Source: Clostridium sp. Cult1 (GTDB lineage: Bacteria; Bacillota; Clostridia; Tissierellales; Tepidimicrobiaceae). Taken from it: a stretch of DNA of 64,000 bases. The notes beneath the pieces are model-generated. The model worked only from the letters and a program-made list of their open reading frames with translations. It was not told the DNA's origin and searched no databases. The stretch is taken from contig NZ_PPXW01000001.1 in the NCBI RefSeq assembly GCF_021655095.1, forward strand, positions 1,158,792 through 1,222,791, given 5' to 3'. Below are positions 16,580-26,688 of the stretch, piece after piece (the first letter of the stretch is position 1; each line of letters starts with the position of its first letter). The position numbers and the translations under genes are program-made.

Positions 16580-17385
16580 TCAGCACTGCCTCCTTCAACT
16601 GCAGTGATAGATGTGTACAATTGTATTCCATTATCGAATAAAAACTTTTTATAAAAATTATCTATATTGGGATTAGTAACAATTTTATCTGCAATATCCA
16701 AATTACTTATATTATAGAAGGCGGTTTTATTAAAATTTGAACCAAGACAAAGAACTATTTTTTCTCTTGAATTAGGGAGTATACTATTTATTAGATTAGC
16801 CTTGTCCATATTAGATACACTAATACCAGTTTCTACATCTATACCATCTACTTCAATAAACAATTTATTAACAAAGAATTTCTGTATATTTAACGCTGTT
16901 AATGCTCCATAGGTAGCTTTAGAATCAAAATCTACATCTCCTCCTAAAAGGACTACTTTGTTTGAATTGCTAGACGCTGCCTCTAAGGAAATCAAAAGAT
17001 CATTTGTTAATACAGTAATATTTTGCTTTTTATTTAATTTTTTTGCAATATGATAGTTTATCATGCCATTTGTTAACATGATAATATCTCCATTTTCAAT
17101 TATGTGGATGGCAATATCCGCAATTTCAGTATATAAAATATCATATTGAGAATTTAAACTAATAATATTATCATAGCTATTATTAGGATTAGATGAACTA
17201 TCCTGTTTATTTAGAACTGCTCCTCCATGGGTTCTAATCAAAAAACCTTCATCCTCAAGCTTTTCTAGATCTTTCCTAATAGTAACTTCTGAAACATTTA
17301 ACATCTGACTCAATTCATTTACGGATGCTTTCTTTTTTGCCTTAATATAATTTTTTATTACTCTCATTCTCTCGATTGCAAACAT
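16576..17385 (-). CDS. DeoR-family transcriptional regulator
   Basis: A 269-residue DeoR/GlpR regulator. The N-terminal winged helix contains ERMRVIKNYIKAKKKASVNE, then LNVSEVTIRKDLEKLEDEG and RTHGGAVL, the DeoR signature. The sensor domain has LTNGMI, VVLLGGDVD and FIEVDGIDVETG. An ATG at 17400 is possible, but the one at 17385 has GGTGA in position and gives the family-typical MFAIER start. It is divergent from the arabinose operon and shares the gap with its promoter. Sugar-phosphate sensing is known for the family; the actual effector is not visible. Confidence 0.87.
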   Translation of the reverse strand: MFAIERMRVIKNYIKAKKKASVNELSQMLNVSEVTIRKDLEKLEDEGFLIRTHGGAVLNKQDSSSNPNNSYDNIISLNSQYDILYTEIADIAIHIIENGDIIMLTNGMINYHIAKKLNKKQNITVLTNDLLISLEAASSNSNKVVLLGGDVDFDSKATYGALTALNIQKFFVNKLFIEVDGIDVETGISVSNMDKANLINSILPNSREKIVLCLGSNFNKTAFYNISNLDIADKIVTNPNIDNFYKKFLFDNGIQLYTSITAVEGGSAE

Positions 17386-17437
17386 TTTATTAATCACCAT
17401 TCCATTTGTTAGTTTACGACATTTTGTATTTATATAG

Positions 17438-17467
17438 AGTATACCTTAGATATAAACAAAAAATCAA
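17438..17467 (-). promoter_or_regulatory. Promoter for the deoR-type gene
   Basis: On the minus strand, TTGATT (17467-17462), an 18-base spacer and TATACT (17443-17438). The predicted start falls about 45 bases before the regulator start codon. Confidence 0.45.
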
Positions 17468-17484
17468 GAGCATAAAAATATTCT

Positions 17485-17524
17485 GAAAACAAAAATAAAA
17501 GAAACAAATCGAAAGAAAACAAAC
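17485..17524 (+). promoter_or_regulatory. Tandem GAAA(A)CAAA repeats, candidate DeoR operator
   Basis: Copies of GAAAACAAA or GAAACAAA begin at 17485, 17501 and 17515, between the divergent promoters of the regulator and of the arabinose operon. Short tandem direct repeats are typical of DeoR-family sites. The stretch is A-rich, so chance similarity is a real alternative. Confidence 0.4.
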
Positions 17525-17532
17525 TTTTATTA

Positions 17533-17561
17533 TTGACTTAAACATAAGTATATGATACAAT
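17533..17561 (+). promoter_or_regulatory. Promoter for the arabinose operon
   Basis: TTGACT (17533-17538), a 17-base spacer and TACAAT (17556-17561): 5 of 6 matches in each box. The predicted start near 17568 leaves a leader of about 170 bases before the binding-protein gene. Confidence 0.6.
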
Positions 17562-17631
17562 TCGAAGAAAAGGACAAGCAATAGTATTTTCGTTTGATGA
17601 CTATTAGTCCCAAAGTACTAGTTATGGATCG

Positions 17632-17703
17632 TTGATTACTTTTTTATACCCCCCTTTTTTTTAGATATTTGGAAAACGATATCATATATGAAAAAGTAAT
17701 CAA
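17632..17703 (+). promoter_or_regulatory. Inverted repeat in the arabinose leader with a cre-like site
   Basis: TTGATTACTTTTT (17632-17644) and its exact complement AAAAAGTAATCAA (17691-17703) enclose 46 bases. Inside, GGAAAACGATATCA (17671-17684) matches the CcpA cre consensus TGWAANCGNTNWCA at 13 of 14 positions. This would give catabolite repression downstream of the start site. The inverted repeat could also fold as a long leader hairpin or be a second regulator site. Confidence 0.55.
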
Positions 17704-17741
17704 GATTCAAATAAATAAATTATTAGGAGGTAAAAAGGATC

Positions 17742-18821
17742 ATGAAAAAAGTACTAATTATTTTATTAGCTGCTATCATGGCATTATCTTTAGTAGCTTG
17801 TGGTGAATCAAAGGAGACAGGCGGAGAAGATACAAAATTGATTGGCGTTGCAATGCCAACCCAATCTGCTCCAAGATGGATCGAAGATGGTAATAATATG
17901 AAAAAACTATTAGAGGAAAAAGGATATGAGGTAGATCTTCAATTTGGAGAAGACGTAGTAGAAAACCAAGTATCACAAATAGAAAATATGATAACGAAAG
18001 GTGCAGATGTATTAGTAATAGCTTCAATAGATGGAGAAGCCCTTACAGACGTACTTCAACAGGCAGCAGATCAAGGTATACCCGTAATAGCTTATGATAG
18101 ATTATTAATGAACAGTGAACATGTTAGCTATTATGCAACCTTTGATAATTTCCAAGTTGGAGTTGAACAAGGAAATTATATAGTAGAAAAAATGGGATTA
18201 GATGAAGGTAAGGGACCATTCAATATTGAATTATTTGGTGGTTCTCCAGATGATAACAATGCTTATTTCTTCTATGATGGTGCAATGTCAGTATTACAAC
18301 CATATATAGACAATGGACAATTAGTTGTTAAATCTGGTCAAATGGGAATGGATGTAGTATCTACATTAAGATGGGATGCAGCAACAGCTCAATCACGTAT
18401 GGACAATATACTTACAGCTCATTATACAAATGATAAAGTAGATATAATATTATCACCATATGACCCAATAAGTTTAGGAGTTATATCTTCACTTAAAGGT
18501 GTAGGATATGGTACAGAGGATTTACCTCTTCCATTAATAACAGGACAAGATGCTGATATACCAGGAGTTAAATCTATAATAGCAGGAGAACAAACCCAAA
18601 CTATATTTAAAGATACTAGGGAATTGGCAAAAGTAGCAGTTGAAATGTGTGAAGCAGTATTGACTGGTGGAGAAGCCACTGTAAATGATACTGAAACTTA
18701 TGACAATGGAGTGAAAGTGGTACCTTCATATTTATTGCCTCCAGTATCAGTTGATATTAATAACTATAAGGAAGTACTAATAGATAGTGGATATTATACA
18801 GAAGAGGATTTAGGATTATAG
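17742..18821 (+). CDS. chvE: Sugar-binding lipoprotein of a ChvE/GguAB-type ABC importer
   Basis: A 359-residue periplasmic-binding-protein family lipoprotein. The signal peptide ends in the lipobox LSLVAC (about residue 20) and is followed by an acidic linker. The body has the multiple-monosaccharide-binding pattern [24 protein letters not shown] and [10 protein letters not shown], then [17 protein letters not shown] and [15 protein letters not shown]. The ATPase and permease follow. With araBAD in the same operon, L-arabinose is the likely ligand, although ChvE-type proteins bind several sugars. GGAGG precedes the ATG. Confidence 0.92.
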   Translation: MKKVLIILLAAIMALSLVACGESKETGGEDTKLIGVAMPTQSAPRWIEDGNNMKKLLEEKGYEVDLQFGEDVVENQVSQIENMITKGADVLVIASIDGEALTDVLQQAADQGIPVIAYDRLLMNSEHVSYYATFDNFQVGVEQGNYIVEKMGLDEGKGPFNIELFGGSPDDNNAYFFYDGAMSVLQPYIDNGQLVVKSGQMGMDVVSTLRWDAATAQSRMDNILTAHYTNDKVDIILSPYDPISLGVISSLKGVGYGTEDLPLPLITGQDADIPGVKSIIAGEQTQTIFKDTRELAKVAVEMCEAVLTGGEATVNDTETYDNGVKVVPSYLLPPVSVDINNYKEVLIDSGYYTEEDLGL

Positions 18822-18830
18822 CAATAAATT

Positions 18831-18869
18831 AAATTTGGTGATAGTCTTTAAGGCTATCGCCAAATTTTC
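18831..18869 (+). terminator. Intra-operon hairpin after the binding-protein gene
   Basis: A 14-bp stem, AAATTTGGTGATAG with CTATCGCCAAATTT (one G-U), has a 9-base loop and only TCT after it. It is placed between the binding-protein gene and the ATPase gene, where partial termination or mRNA 3' protection usually keeps binding protein in excess. Confidence 0.65.
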
Positions 18870-18890
18870 TAAGAATGGAAGGTGGTAGGC

Positions 18891-20426
18891 ATGTCTGAAT
18901 TAATATTGAAAATGGAAAATATCACTAAAGAATTCTATGGAATAAAAGCCTTAGAAAATGTTAATCTTGAGGTGAAAAGGGGTGAAATTCACGCTTTAGT
19001 AGGAGAAAATGGAGCTGGGAAGTCAACGCTAATGAATGTTCTAAGCGGCGTATATCCCTACGGTACTTATACAGGAAATATTCTATATGAGGGTAAAGAA
19101 TGTAAGTTTGCAAATATAAGGGATAGTGAAAAAATAGGTATAGTAATTATACATCAGGAATTAACATTAAGTCCCCATTTATCAGCAGCAGAAAATGTTT
19201 TTCTAGGTAATGAACAAGCAAAAAAGGGAGTCATAGATTGGGAAAAGACAATTATTGAAGCAAAGAAACTATTTGATAAAATAGGGTTAGATGAAAATCC
19301 TGAGGCTATTGTTAATACATTAGGAGTTGGAAAGCAGCAATTAATAGAAATAGCTAAAGCTTTGTCTAAGAATGTAAAGTTATTAATACTTGATGAGCCT
19401 ACGGCAGCATTAAATGAAGACGATAGTGAAAAACTATTAAACTTGCTTCTAGAGTTCCAAAAAGCGGGGATAACCTCTATCTTAATATCTCATAAATTAC
19501 AAGAAGTATCAAAAGTAGCAGATAGAATTACTATATTAAGAGATGGGTCAACCATAGAAACTTTAGAAAATGATGAAACTCTAAGCGAGGATAGGATAAT
19601 TAAAGGTATGGTAGGTAGAGATATTGGAGATTACTATCCAAGAAGAGAGAATGAAATAGGAGATATTTTCTTCGAAATTAAAGATTGGAATGTATGTGAT
19701 AGTCTAGACGAAAGCAAAAAAATAATCAAAGATGTAAATATTAATATCAGAAGAGGAGAAGTAGTTGGAATTTCTGGATTAATGGGAGCAGGTAGAACTG
19801 AATTTGCAATGAGTGTATTTGGACAGTCTTTCGGGAAAAAAACATCTGGAAAGATTCTGAAAGAAAATAAGGAATTAGAACTAAAATCCGTAAGTCAAGC
19901 CATAGAGAATGGCATAGCTTATGTAACAGAAGATAGAAAGAATTATGGATTAATATTAATAGATAGTGTAAAAAATAATATATCTTTATCAAACTATGAT
20001 AAAATAAGCAAAAACTCAATAATCAATAACAATGAGGAAATTAAAGTTGCTGAAAAATATAGAAGCAATTTCAATATAAGATCAAGGGATATACTCCAAA
20101 ATACTGAGGATTTAAGTGGTGGTAATCAGCAAAAAGTAGTATTGAGCAGGTGGATTTTCTCAGGACCAGATCTATTGATATTAGATGAACCAACAAGAGG
20201 AATAGATGTAGGGGCTAAAAGAGAAATATATACCATAATAAACGAGTTGGCAGCAGAAGGGAAATCTATTCTGATGATTTCATCTGAGCTCCCAGAGTTA
20301 CTTGAGATGTGTGACAGAATATATGTTATGAATAATGGAAGAATTGTAGGAGAACTTAGTGGTGAAGAAGCCACTGGAGAAAATGTTATGAAATGTATTA
20401 TGATGGATAGCAAGGGGGCAAAGTAG
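18891..20426 (+). CDS. gguA: Sugar ABC importer ATP-binding protein (GguA-like)
   Basis: A tandem ATPase of 511 residues. Domain 1 has Walker [12 protein letters not shown], signature [15 protein letters not shown] and Walker [12 protein letters not shown]. Domain 2 has the degenerate Walker [12 protein letters not shown] usual in this family, plus [14 protein letters not shown] and [18 protein letters not shown] at 18882 is also in frame, but the ATG at 18891 has GGAAGGTGG at the correct distance. It lies between the binding protein and the permease, and its complete motifs contrast with the orphan ATPase at 15089-16579. Confidence 0.93.
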   Translation: MSELILKMENITKEFYGIKALENVNLEVKRGEIHALVGENGAGKSTLMNVLSGVYPYGTYTGNILYEGKECKFANIRDSEKIGIVIIHQELTLSPHLSAAENVFLGNEQAKKGVIDWEKTIIEAKKLFDKIGLDENPEAIVNTLGVGKQQLIEIAKALSKNVKLLILDEPTAALNEDDSEKLLNLLLEFQKAGITSILISHKLQEVSKVADRITILRDGSTIETLENDETLSEDRIIKGMVGRDIGDYYPRRENEIGDIFFEIKDWNVCDSLDESKKIIKDVNINIRRGEVVGISGLMGAGRTEFAMSVFGQSFGKKTSGKILKENKELELKSVSQAIENGIAYVTEDRKNYGLILIDSVKNNISLSNYDKISKNSIINNNEEIKVAEKYRSNFNIRSRDILQNTEDLSGGNQQKVVLSRWIFSGPDLLILDEPTRGIDVGAKREIYTIINELAAEGKSILMISSELPELLEMCDRIYVMNNGRIVGELSGEEATGENVMKCIMMDSKGAK

Positions 20427-20427
20427 T

Positions 20428-21594
20428 ATGGATAAGGTAAAAAATTTGCTTAAAAACAATATAAGAAGATATGGAATGGGAATAGCATTAGTATTCATAA
20501 TGGTGTTATTTCAAATATTAACCGATGGAATTTTACTAAAACCATTAAACGTAACTAATCTAATCCTACAAAATAGTTATATATTAATATTAGCTGTTGG
20601 TATGTTATTGGTAATAATTACAGGAAATGTTGACTTGTCTGTAGGTTCTGTAGTTGCATTTGTTGGAGCAATAGCTGCTAAATTGATGATTGAACAAAAT
20701 ATGTCAGTTGTGCCAGTAATACTTATTTCCTTATTAATAGGGACTTTAGTAGGTGCTTGGCATGGTTTTTGGATTGCATATGTTAAAATACCAGCTTTTA
20801 TAGTTACTTTATCGGGACAATTGCTTTTTAGGGGTTTAACTTTAGTAATACTAAAAGGACAAACTTTAGCTCCTTATGATAAATCCTATCAAGTATTAAG
20901 TTCCGGATTTATTAAAGATATTTTTGGTGGAGGAACCTTTCATATAACTACATTAGTTATAGGGTTAGTATTTTCATTAATATATGTATTAGTTGAAATG
21001 AATGATAGGAGAAGTAAACTGAAATATGGCTTTGATGTAATGCCTATGAAGTTTTTAGTAGCTAAACTTGCTATTATCGTTATAGCAATAAATTTATTAA
21101 CTTATAGCTTTGCATCCTATAAAGGTGCACCAAATGTTTTAGTATTGTTATTCTTCTTAGTTGCAATCTATAGTTTCATAGCCAATAAAACTGTAATAGG
21201 AAGATATATTTACGCTACAGGTGGAAACGAAAAAGCTGCAAGATTATCAGGTATAAAAACCGATAAGGTTCTATTCTGGGTCTATGTAAATATGGGATTA
21301 TTAACAGGATTGGCAGGAATAGTATTTTCAGGAAGGTTAAATGCTGCAATGCCTAGAGCAGGCACTGGATTTGAATTAGATGCTATAGCTGCATGTTACA
21401 TAGGTGGAGCTTCTGCATCTGGAGGTATCGGTACAATTATTGGTGCTATGATAGGTGGACTTGTAATGGGAGTACTGAATAATGGTATGTCTATTTTAGG
21501 TATTGGTATAGATTGGCAACAAGCTATAAAGGGTCTTGTATTACTTGTTGCAGTAGCCTTTGACGCATATACAAAATCTAAATCACAAAATTAA
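20428..21594 (+). CDS. gguB: Sugar ABC importer permease (GguB-like)
   Basis: A 388-residue BPD_transp_2-type permease of a multiple-monosaccharide importer, with about ten hydrophobic segments. Family motifs include NVDLSVGSVVAFVGA (about residues 67-81) and a late ATGGNEKAARLSGI block that contacts the ATPase. AAMPRAGTGFELDAIAACYI and GGLVMGVLNNGMS follow. It starts one base after the ATPase stop, so translation is coupled. It is the only permease near the two tandem ATPases of this region. Confidence 0.92.
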   Translation: MDKVKNLLKNNIRRYGMGIALVFIMVLFQILTDGILLKPLNVTNLILQNSYILILAVGMLLVIITGNVDLSVGSVVAFVGAIAAKLMIEQNMSVVPVILISLLIGTLVGAWHGFWIAYVKIPAFIVTLSGQLLFRGLTLVILKGQTLAPYDKSYQVLSSGFIKDIFGGGTFHITTLVIGLVFSLIYVLVEMNDRRSKLKYGFDVMPMKFLVAKLAIIVIAINLLTYSFASYKGAPNVLVLLFFLVAIYSFIANKTVIGRYIYATGGNEKAARLSGIKTDKVLFWVYVNMGLLTGLAGIVFSGRLNAAMPRAGTGFELDAIAACYIGGASASGGIGTIIGAMIGGLVMGVLNNGMSILGIGIDWQQAIKGLVLLVAVAFDAYTKSKSQN

Positions 21595-21616
21595 AAATTG
21601 TATTGAGGTGATATAA

Positions 21617-23284
21617 ATGGATAAATACACAATAGGAGTTGATTTCGGAACACTGTCAGGAAGAGCATTACTGGTAAATGTGAATACGGGAGAAGAGATA
21701 GATTCCAGTGTATATGAATATCCCCATAAGGTTATGGATGAAAGATTGCCATCAGGAAAAGAATTGCCCCATGACTGGGCTTTACAACATCCTCAGGATT
21801 ATATAGATGTGTTAGCAAAGACCATACCAGATGTGTTGAAAAGAAATAATATAAATCCCGATGATGTAATAGGTATAGGAATAGATTTTACAGCTTGTAC
21901 AGTAATTCCTGTTAAATCAGATGGAACCCCTCTATGCTTTATAGAAAAATATAAGGACAGGCCTCATGCTTATGTAAAGCTATGGAAGCACCATGCAGCC
22001 CAAGATTTAGCAAATCAACTTAATAGCATAGCTGAGGAAATGGGAGAAGAATGGCTTAATAGATATGGAGGTAAAATATCTTCTGAATGGTTATTTCCTA
22101 AAATATGGCAAATATTAAAAGAGGATCCAGAACTTTATAATGAAATGGATAAGTTTATTGAAGCTACGGATTGGATAATATGGCAATTAACGGGAAAGGA
22201 AACTAGAAATTCTTGTACAGCAGGATATAAGGCTATTTGGAACAAGAAGAAAGGCTATCCAGATAATTCTTTTTTCAAAACTTTAGATCCTAGATTGGAA
22301 AATGTGGTGGATGAGAAATTATCAAGAGAAATAATCCCTATTGGAAAAAAGGCAGGAGAAATTACCGAGTATGCTTCTAAGCTAACTGGGTTAAATACAG
22401 GGACAGCAGTGGCTGTTGGTAATGTAGATGCCCATGTTTGTGCACCTGCAGTAAAGATATATGAACCAGGGAAAATGCTTGCTATAATAGGGACATCTAC
22501 TTGTCATGTTCTTTTAGGAGAAGAAGAAAAAGAAGTGCCAGGAATGTGCGGTGTAGTTGAAGATGGTATCATACCTGGATATTTTGGCTACGAAGCAGGC
22601 CAATCTTGTGTAGGAGATAGTTTTGCATGGTTTGTTGACAACTGTGTCCCAGCTGAATATATGAAAAAAGCCAAAGAAGAAGGAATAAGTATACATCAGT
22701 ATTTAACTGAAAAAGCAGCAGAATTAAAGGTAGGAGAAAGTGGATTAATAGCTTTAGACTGGTGGAATGGTAATAGATCAGTATTAGTAGATGTGGATCT
22801 AACGGGATTGATAATAGGGATTGACCTTCAGACAAAACCTGAAGAAATATATAGAGCTTTAATAGAATCTACTGCATATGGTACCAGGATGATTATAGAA
22901 ACATTTAGAGAAAATGGAGTACCAGTTAATGAATTTTATGCTTCCGGTGGAATATCTCAGAAAAATCCATTTATGATGCAAATATATGCAGATGTATTGA
23001 ATATGCCAATCCATATAGCAGGAACTGAGCAAGGGCCGGCTTTAGGTTCGGCAATATTTGCAGCTGTAGCTGCTGGGAGTAAAGAAGGCGGTTATGATAG
23101 CGTAATTGAGGCATCAAGGATTATGGGTAAAGTAAAGGATATGGTATATACACCAATAAAAGAGAATGTAGAAGTATATGATAAATTATTTAAAGAATAT
23201 AAAAAACTCCATGATTACTTTGGAAGAGGAACAAACAATGTAATGAAACGATTGAAAGACATTAAGAAAACTACTATAAGGTAG
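21617..23284 (+). CDS. araB: L-ribulokinase
   Basis: A FGGY-family kinase of 555 residues that phosphorylates L-ribulose in arabinose catabolism. The N-terminal phosphate loop is [14 protein letters not shown] (about 8-21). [12 protein letters not shown] and [13 protein letters not shown] are typical of AraB. The C-terminal domain has [37 protein letters not shown] and [12 protein letters not shown]. Its length fits AraB better than shorter xylulokinases. It follows the permease gene after 22 bases and precedes araA. Confidence 0.95.
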   Translation: MDKYTIGVDFGTLSGRALLVNVNTGEEIDSSVYEYPHKVMDERLPSGKELPHDWALQHPQDYIDVLAKTIPDVLKRNNINPDDVIGIGIDFTACTVIPVKSDGTPLCFIEKYKDRPHAYVKLWKHHAAQDLANQLNSIAEEMGEEWLNRYGGKISSEWLFPKIWQILKEDPELYNEMDKFIEATDWIIWQLTGKETRNSCTAGYKAIWNKKKGYPDNSFFKTLDPRLENVVDEKLSREIIPIGKKAGEITEYASKLTGLNTGTAVAVGNVDAHVCAPAVKIYEPGKMLAIIGTSTCHVLLGEEEKEVPGMCGVVEDGIIPGYFGYEAGQSCVGDSFAWFVDNCVPAEYMKKAKEEGISIHQYLTEKAAELKVGESGLIALDWWNGNRSVLVDVDLTGLIIGIDLQTKPEEIYRALIESTAYGTRMIIETFRENGVPVNEFYASGGISQKNPFMMQIYADVLNMPIHIAGTEQGPALGSAIFAAVAAGSKEGGYDSVIEASRIMGKVKDMVYTPIKENVEVYDKLFKEYKKLHDYFGRGTNNVMKRLKDIKKTTIR

Positions 23285-23295
23285 GAGGTAAAGAT

Positions 23296-24768
23296 ATGAA
23301 AAACTATGAATTTTGGTTTATAATAGGAAGTCAACATCTATATGGAGAAGAGGCTTTAGAGCAAGTAAGGAAGCATGGAGAGATAATGGTAGAAGGATTG
23401 AATAAAACTCCACATATACCATGGAAAATAAGATTAGTTGATATTGGAACGACACCAGATGCCATTACTAATTTAATTGAAGAAGCTAATTATAATAAAA
23501 ATTGTGCAGGAATAATGACTTGGATGCATACTTTTTCACCATCCAAGATGTGGATAAGAGGGCTTACCAGATTAAACAAACCATATCTTCATATGAATAC
23601 TCAATTTAATAGAGAAATTCCTTGGAATGAAATAGATATGGATTTTATGAACTTAAACCAATCAGCTCATGGAGATAGGGAACATGGGTTTATCGGAGCT
23701 AGACTAAGATTACCAAGAAAGATAGTAGTAGGATACTGGGAAGATGAAGAGTTTCAAATCAAAATAGGGAATTGGATGCGTTCAGCCATAGGAGTAATGG
23801 AATCTCGAAATTTAAAGGTTGCTAGATTTGGGGACAATATGAGGGAAGTAGCAGTTACTGAAGGAGATAAAGTAGAAGCTCAAATTAAATTTGGCTGGTC
23901 TGTTAACTATCATCCTCTGGGAGATTTAATACAATATATAAACTCTATTGGCGAAAAAGAAATTGATGAACTAATGAAGGAATATGAAGAAAAGTATGCT
24001 CTAGATACAGAGAATATGGATTCTGTAAAATACCAAGCACGAATAGAATTAGGAATGAGAAAATTCTTAGAAGAAGGCAATTTTGGTGCCTTTACAACTA
24101 CTTTTGAAGATTTATATGGATTAGATCAATTACCTGGATTAGCTGTTCAAAGACTTATGGAAGCTGGTTATGGATTTGGTGCAGAGGGAGATTGGAAAAC
24201 TGCTGCTTTAACTAATATTATGAAAACTATGGCTAAAGGACTCGACGGAGGTACATCTTTTATGGAAGATTATACCTACCATTTAACAAAAGGAAAGGAA
24301 CTAAACCTTGGTGCACATATGTTAGAAGTATGTCCAACTATTGCAGCTGATAAACCTAAAATCCAAGTACATCCACTAGGGATAGGCGGCAAAAAAGATC
24401 CAGCTAGAATGGTATTTGACGGTAAAGAGGGTAATATAATACTTGTATCATTAGTAGATTTAGGCGGTAGAATGAGATTAATTGTAAACGATGCAGTGGC
24501 TGTGAAACCTTTAGCCAATATGCCTAATTTGCCAGTGGCAAGAGTTATGTGGAAGCCTTTACCAAATTTACAGACTTCTGCAGAAGCATGGATACTTGCA
24601 GGAGGAGCACACCATACAGTAATGAGTTATGCTTTAACAGCTGATCATATGAGGGACTTTGCAGAAATGGTAGGAATAGAATTCATCCATATAAATGAAG
24701 ATACAGATATAGTTGAACTAAAGAAAGAATTGATGTATAACCATATTGCTTGGAAACTAAATATATAA
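23296..24768 (+). CDS. araA: L-arabinose isomerase
   Basis: A 490-residue isomerase converting L-arabinose to L-ribulose. It opens with [16 protein letters not shown], the canonical AraA start, and continues with [14 protein letters not shown] and [13 protein letters not shown]. The metal-site region near [11 protein letters not shown] and the His-containing [13 protein letters not shown] block are intact. The length is standard. GGAGG precedes the ATG, 11 bases after araB. Confidence 0.97.
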   Translation: MKNYEFWFIIGSQHLYGEEALEQVRKHGEIMVEGLNKTPHIPWKIRLVDIGTTPDAITNLIEEANYNKNCAGIMTWMHTFSPSKMWIRGLTRLNKPYLHMNTQFNREIPWNEIDMDFMNLNQSAHGDREHGFIGARLRLPRKIVVGYWEDEEFQIKIGNWMRSAIGVMESRNLKVARFGDNMREVAVTEGDKVEAQIKFGWSVNYHPLGDLIQYINSIGEKEIDELMKEYEEKYALDTENMDSVKYQARIELGMRKFLEEGNFGAFTTTFEDLYGLDQLPGLAVQRLMEAGYGFGAEGDWKTAALTNIMKTMAKGLDGGTSFMEDYTYHLTKGKELNLGAHMLEVCPTIAADKPKIQVHPLGIGGKKDPARMVFDGKEGNIILVSLVDLGGRMRLIVNDAVAVKPLANMPNLPVARVMWKPLPNLQTSAEAWILAGGAHHTVMSYALTADHMRDFAEMVGIEFIHINEDTDIVELKKELMYNHIAWKLNI

Positions 24769-24779
24769 GGAGAATTTTT

Positions 24780-25472
24780 ATGTTAAAGGATTTAAAAAAA
24801 GAAGTTTATGAAGCGAATATGTTATTGAAAGAAAGCGGTTTAGTGATACTAACTTGGGGCAACGCTTCTGGTATTGATAGAGAAAAAGGTCTATTCGCAA
24901 TTAAACCCTCAGGAGTGCCTTATGATAAGATGAGACCAGAAGATATGGTGGTTATGGATCTAGAAGGGAATAAGGTGGAAGGCGATTTAAATCCCTCTTC
25001 CGATACACCAACCCATTTAGAATTATATAGAAAATTTAAGGATATTGGTGGAATAACCCATACTCATTCTAAATGGGCTACTATATGGGCTCAAGCTGGT
25101 AGAGGAATAGAAGCATATGGCACTACACATGCAGACTATTTTTATGGAAAGATTCCCTGTACTAGAAGTATGACGGAAGATGAAATAAAGGGAGATTATG
25201 AAAGGGAAACAGGAAAGGTAATAGTGGAAACCTTTAGAGGCATGGATCCAACTCTTATTCCAGCAGTACTTGTAAAGTCTCATGGACCTTTCGCTTGGGG
25301 TAAGAATCCAATTGAAGCAGCCCATAATGCTATAATTTTAGAAGAGATTGCTTTAATGGCTTATGGTTCTGAACAATTAAACAGAAATATTAATAAAATG
25401 GACCAAAATTTATTAGACAAACACTTTTTAAGAAAACATGGTAAGGACGCATATTATGGACAAAGAATTTAA
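24780..25472 (+). CDS. araD: L-ribulose-5-phosphate 4-epimerase
   Basis: A class II aldolase-fold epimerase of 230 residues that turns L-ribulose-5-phosphate into D-xylulose-5-phosphate. GNASG (substrate phosphate site), KPSGVPYD, then the zinc ligands in [15 protein letters not shown] and [10 protein letters not shown] are all visible. A longer in-frame start at 24750 overlaps araA, but AAGGAG sits directly before the ATG at 24780 and the protein then starts like other AraD proteins. It completes the catabolic set in order BAD. Confidence 0.95.
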   Translation: MLKDLKKEVYEANMLLKESGLVILTWGNASGIDREKGLFAIKPSGVPYDKMRPEDMVVMDLEGNKVEGDLNPSSDTPTHLELYRKFKDIGGITHTHSKWATIWAQAGRGIEAYGTTHADYFYGKIPCTRSMTEDEIKGDYERETGKVIVETFRGMDPTLIPAVLVKSHGPFAWGKNPIEAAHNAIILEEIALMAYGSEQLNRNINKMDQNLLDKHFLRKHGKDAYYGQRI

Positions 25473-25481
25473 ACAATAAAA

Positions 25482-25515
25482 TGGATTCAGGCATATTGTC
25501 TGAATCCAATTTTGA
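25482..25515 (+). terminator. Hairpin between araD and galM
   Basis: TGGATTCAG (25482-25490) pairs with CTGAATCCA (25500-25508), a perfect 9-bp stem, followed by ATTTTGATA. The T-run is short, so it is probably a partial terminator that lets some transcripts reach galM. Confidence 0.55.
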
Positions 25516-25547
25516 TATAGAAGTCTTTTTTATAGGGAGGAGAAAAA

Positions 25548-26576
25548 ATGAAAATATCAAAGAAAATATTTGGAATATATAAAGATCAAAATATAATTGA
25601 ATATACATTGAGTAATGAAAAAAACTTTAATATTAAGCTATTAAACTATGGTGGAATTATAAGGGAAATCAATTATAAAGATAAAAATAGAGTGTTAGGA
25701 TTTGATAATATAGATAGTTATGTAAATAGTACTGGTTATTTGGGAGCCTTAGTAGGTAGAGTAGCAGGCAGAATTTCTAATGGAAAAATCTATATAAATA
25801 ATAAGCCATATGATTTAGACAAAAATGAAGGTTCTACTTGCCTACATGGAGGAAGGAAGGGGCTTTCATTCCAACTATGGGAACTAGAAGAAGAAAAAAT
25901 TACGAAAGATTCAGCTAGTATAACTTTAAAACATATTAGCCCAGATATGGAAGGGGGATTTCCTGGAGAATTGATGGTATATGCTAAATATACTATAGAT
26001 AAGGAGGATTCTCTTATAATAGAGTATTTTGCAGAAACCAATAAAAGTACCCCGATTACCCTTACCAATCATAGTTATTTTAATCTTAACGATGATTTAA
26101 ACGAAAATATATTAGATCATATACTTAGAATAGATGGAGAGGAGTATATAAAATTAGATGAAAAAAATATTCCATTAAAGATTTCAAAAGTTGATGGAAC
26201 ACCCTTTGATTTTAGACATGGTAAGGCAATAAGAGAAGATATGGATTTAACCAGTGAGGACCTAAAAATTACTGGAGGGTATGATCACCCTTTTATATTA
26301 AACAGGCATAATGACTATCCAATTGAACTATATTCTGAAAAGTCTGGTGTAAGATTGATTATAGAAACTACAGAGCCGGTGGTAATCCTTTATACTAGTA
26401 ATGGTATAGATGAAGATTTACTTCTATCAGGAGGAGAAAAAACTTTTAAATATCAAGGGGTATGTCTTGAAACCCAATGGTTTCCCGATGCATTAAATCA
26501 AAAGTATATGCCAAAAAATATTTTACATCCAAATGAAAGATATTATAGTAAAACTAAATATTCTTTTAAAGAATAA
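25548..26576 (+). CDS. galM: Aldose 1-epimerase (mutarotase)
   Basis: A 342-residue galactose-mutarotase-fold enzyme that interconverts sugar anomers. Motifs: LVGRVAGRISNG, CLHGGRKGLSFQLWE (substrate His), TLTNHSYFNL (catalytic His, about 180) and GGYDHPFILN. The late LETQWFPDALN segment carries the family acid residue region. It trails the arabinose operon after a hairpin. Mutarotation would help both the arabinose enzymes here and the galactose enzymes 10 kb upstream, so its sugar preference is open. Confidence 0.93.
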   Translation: MKISKKIFGIYKDQNIIEYTLSNEKNFNIKLLNYGGIIREINYKDKNRVLGFDNIDSYVNSTGYLGALVGRVAGRISNGKIYINNKPYDLDKNEGSTCLHGGRKGLSFQLWELEEEKITKDSASITLKHISPDMEGGFPGELMVYAKYTIDKEDSLIIEYFAETNKSTPITLTNHSYFNLNDDLNENILDHILRIDGEEYIKLDEKNIPLKISKVDGTPFDFRHGKAIREDMDLTSEDLKITGGYDHPFILNRHNDYPIELYSEKSGVRLIIETTEPVVILYTSNGIDEDLLLSGGEKTFKYQGVCLETQWFPDALNQKYMPKNILHPNERYYSKTKYSFKE

Positions 26577-26688
26577 GTTTTTATTACGATTATATTCGTT
26601 TTTTGGCAACATATAAATGCATATTTTATGATTCATAATTAGAAACTATAATATAATGAATGTAAAAAATATAAATGGAGGATTATTA

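Noticed and set aside
17742-18821. Galactose or ribose as the ligand of the ABC importer
   Set aside because: The operon carries a full araBAD set and the binding protein is of the ChvE multiple-sugar type, so arabinose is the better call. Other sugars remain possible.
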